From the NCBI GenBank assembly GCA_023422735.1, contig JAFAGL010000014.1:1-5226 (forward strand): DNA of 5,226 bases, in the 5' to 3' direction. The DNA comes from Pseudomonadota bacterium (GTDB taxonomy: Bacteria; Pseudomonadota; Alphaproteobacteria; Rhizobiales; Rhizobiaceae). Position 1 is the first letter of the stretch. Every line of letters starts with the position of its first letter. Position numbers and translations under genes: made by a program. The notes beneath the pieces were generated by a model. The model searched no databases, had not been told where the DNA came from, and was given only the letters and a program-made list of their open reading frames with translations. Positions 4,284-5,226 of this stretch are shown here, piece after piece.

Positions 4284-5226
4284 TATCGTTCCTGAACTTT
4301 GAGAAAGTTCGCCTCCGAAAGGCAGCGAAGCGCGCGTAAGATCGGCACAGGCGGGCGACCCGTGAGAATGCGTGCTTTTTCGTGCAAACCCGTTCGACCC
4401 GCATAGAAATTTTCGATCAGTGGCTGGGGCAGATGATAGAAGCGGCGCATCACCCAATGGCGCTGATCGGGTTCAGCTGCCTTGAACAGCATCCGGTTGA
4501 GTAGGCGATAGAATGCTTGGTTGCGTGCCTGTCGCACCGCATGGTTACGGATTGCCGAAGCCAGTACAACTGGTTCAGCCGGCCACTGGCGGGCGATAAG
4601 GTTCGCAACAATCACCGCATCGGGCAGGCTGTAGCCCGTGGTGGGATGAAACAGCGCCGCCCTCAAGCCGATCGTGGCGACTTCTTCAGGCTTGCTTTCC
4701 CAGAACGCGTTAGCATCGAATGCGAGGGCAATCGGCAAGCATCCAAGTTCCTTGCGCACAACAGTCCCGATTTCCCAATCATTGGCTGCAGCGTAAGCAC
4801 GAATGCCTGTCTCGAAATCTTCGGGATCGAGAGCCGGCGTATCGGAATATCGCGTGTCTTCGATCAAAAGGCGCTTGGATGAAAACGGAAGCGTATAAGC
4901 GAACCGATATCCATCAAGTTGCGGCACGGTTGCGTCCATCAGTATTGGCTCGGTCAATCCATGCGGCTCTGTGGTTTCGATTTCCCATCCGACGAATTTC
5001 TGGAAGCCGAGGCGCAGACTGTCATTTGGTTCGAAGCCGCGCGCATCGATGACACATTGCGCGTTGAGCGTCTCGCCTGTCGCCAAGATCACGCGCTTAG
5101 GTTCCAGCTTCTCGACTGCGGTTCCGGTGCTGATCTTCGTAAAAGGAAGCCTTGTGATATATCGCGCCACACTTTCGCTGGTCAGCGAATAATAAGCGCT
5201 GGCGATACGTCGCGAGAAGTCGCGGA
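4283..5226 (-). CDS. crtY: Lycopene beta-cyclase, C-terminal part (5' end outside the window)
   Basis: The frame is open from the right edge to the TAA at 4285-4283, giving 313 residues. Family members are about 380-390, so about 70 N-terminal residues, including the GxGxxG nucleotide-binding motif, are missing. CrtY cyclises both ends of lycopene to beta-carotene in a redox-neutral, flavin-dependent reaction at the membrane. Counting from the first full codon, the fragment shows SLTSE (13-17), VIDARGF (58-64), QKFVGWEIE (75-83), MDATVPQLDGYRFAYTLPF (96-114), LLIEDTRYSD (119-128), HPTTGYSLPDA (193-203) and RFYHLP (261-266), all characteristic of bacterial CrtY. An in-frame GTG at 5170 is not the start, because homologous sequence (the SLTSE region) continues upstream of it. 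It is the most upstream visible gene of crtYIB. The stop overlaps the crtI ATG. Confidence 0.94.
   Translation of the reverse strand, partial: RDFSRRIASAYYSLTSESVARYITRLPFTKISTGTAVEKLEPKRVILATGETLNAQCVIDARGFEPNDSLRLGFQKFVGWEIETTEPHGLTEPILMDATVPQLDGYRFAYTLPFSSKRLLIEDTRYSDTPALDPEDFETGIRAYAAANDWEIGTVVRKELGCLPIALAFDANAFWESKPEEVATIGLRAALFHPTTGYSLPDAVIVANLIARQWPAEPVVLASAIRNHAVRQARNQAFYRLLNRMLFKAAEPDQRHWVMRRFYHLPQPLIENFYAGRTGLHEKARILTGRPPVPILRALRCLSEANFLKVQER
4290..4293 (-). promoter_or_regulatory. Ribosome-binding site of crtI
   Basis: The minus strand reads AGGA six bases before the ATG at 4283-4281. This supports the internal start over the longer open frame beginning at 4457. The site lies in the last codons of crtY, directly after a perfect inverted repeat. 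Confidence 0.65.
4294..4310 (-). promoter_or_regulatory. Perfect 7-bp inverted repeat abutting the crtI ribosome-binding site
   Basis: The minus strand reads GAACTTT, CTC, AAAGTTC: a perfect seven-base stem with a three-base loop. It ends exactly where the crtI AGGA begins. It lies inside the last codons of crtY, so it also has to encode amino acids. In mRNA it could act as a small hairpin that tunes crtI translation or marks a processing point; there is no following U-run, so a terminator is unlikely. The stem is AU-rich and therefore modest in stability. Confidence 0.4.

Noticed and set aside
4284..4457. 58-residue N-terminal extension of CrtI
   Set aside because: It overlaps crtY coding sequence, has no family counterpart, and the internal ATG at 4283 has a good ribosome site and the dinucleotide motif at the expected distance.
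5168..5170. GTG as the start of crtY
   Set aside because: The frame stays open to the right edge and the residues upstream (including SLTSE) look like lycopene cyclase, so the gene is cut by the window, not short.

Overview
The window is most of a carotenoid (zeaxanthin-type) biosynthesis island from a Gram-negative bacterium, almost certainly a proteobacterium. Base composition is moderately GC-rich and the proteins resemble both the Pantoea/Erwinia and the Paracoccus/Brevundimonas versions of these enzymes as I remember them. I lean towards an alphaproteobacterium (Rhizobiales-like) but cannot prove it from this stretch. Six protein-coding genes fill the window. There are no RNA genes, mobile elements or CRISPR arrays.

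Layout: positions 1-266 (minus) hold the 5' end of a type 2 isopentenyl-diphosphate isomerase gene that runs off the left edge. Positions 267-381 form a compact divergent control region. Positions 382-1883 (plus) carry crtE (geranylgeranyl-diphosphate synthase) and crtZ (beta-carotene hydroxylase), joined by a 4-base ATGA overlap. Positions 5226-1846 (minus) carry crtY (lycopene cyclase, 5' end cut off by the right edge), crtI (phytoene desaturase) and crtB (phytoene synthase), joined by a TAATG overlap and an ATGA overlap. The two operons converge, and the last 12 codons of crtZ and crtB overlap on opposite strands, so no intergenic terminator space exists between them.

The genes form one pathway. 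Idi balances IPP and DMAPP, CrtE builds GGPP, and CrtB condenses two GGPP to phytoene. CrtI desaturates phytoene to lycopene, CrtY cyclises lycopene to beta-carotene, and CrtZ hydroxylates both rings to zeaxanthin. No ketolase (crtW) or glycosyltransferase (crtX) lies in the window; either could lie beyond the edges, particularly upstream of crtY.

The enzymes themselves are a known system with intact motifs. The points worth a second look are organisational: the overlapping convergent 3' ends, tight translational coupling, a TTG start for crtE, small hairpins abutting the ribosome-binding sites of idi, crtE and crtI, a TGTC-N5-GACA inverted repeat in the divergent promoter, and an AC-repeat at the crtE/crtZ junction whose contraction would fuse the two frames. 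I found no evidence of a previously undescribed biological system here.
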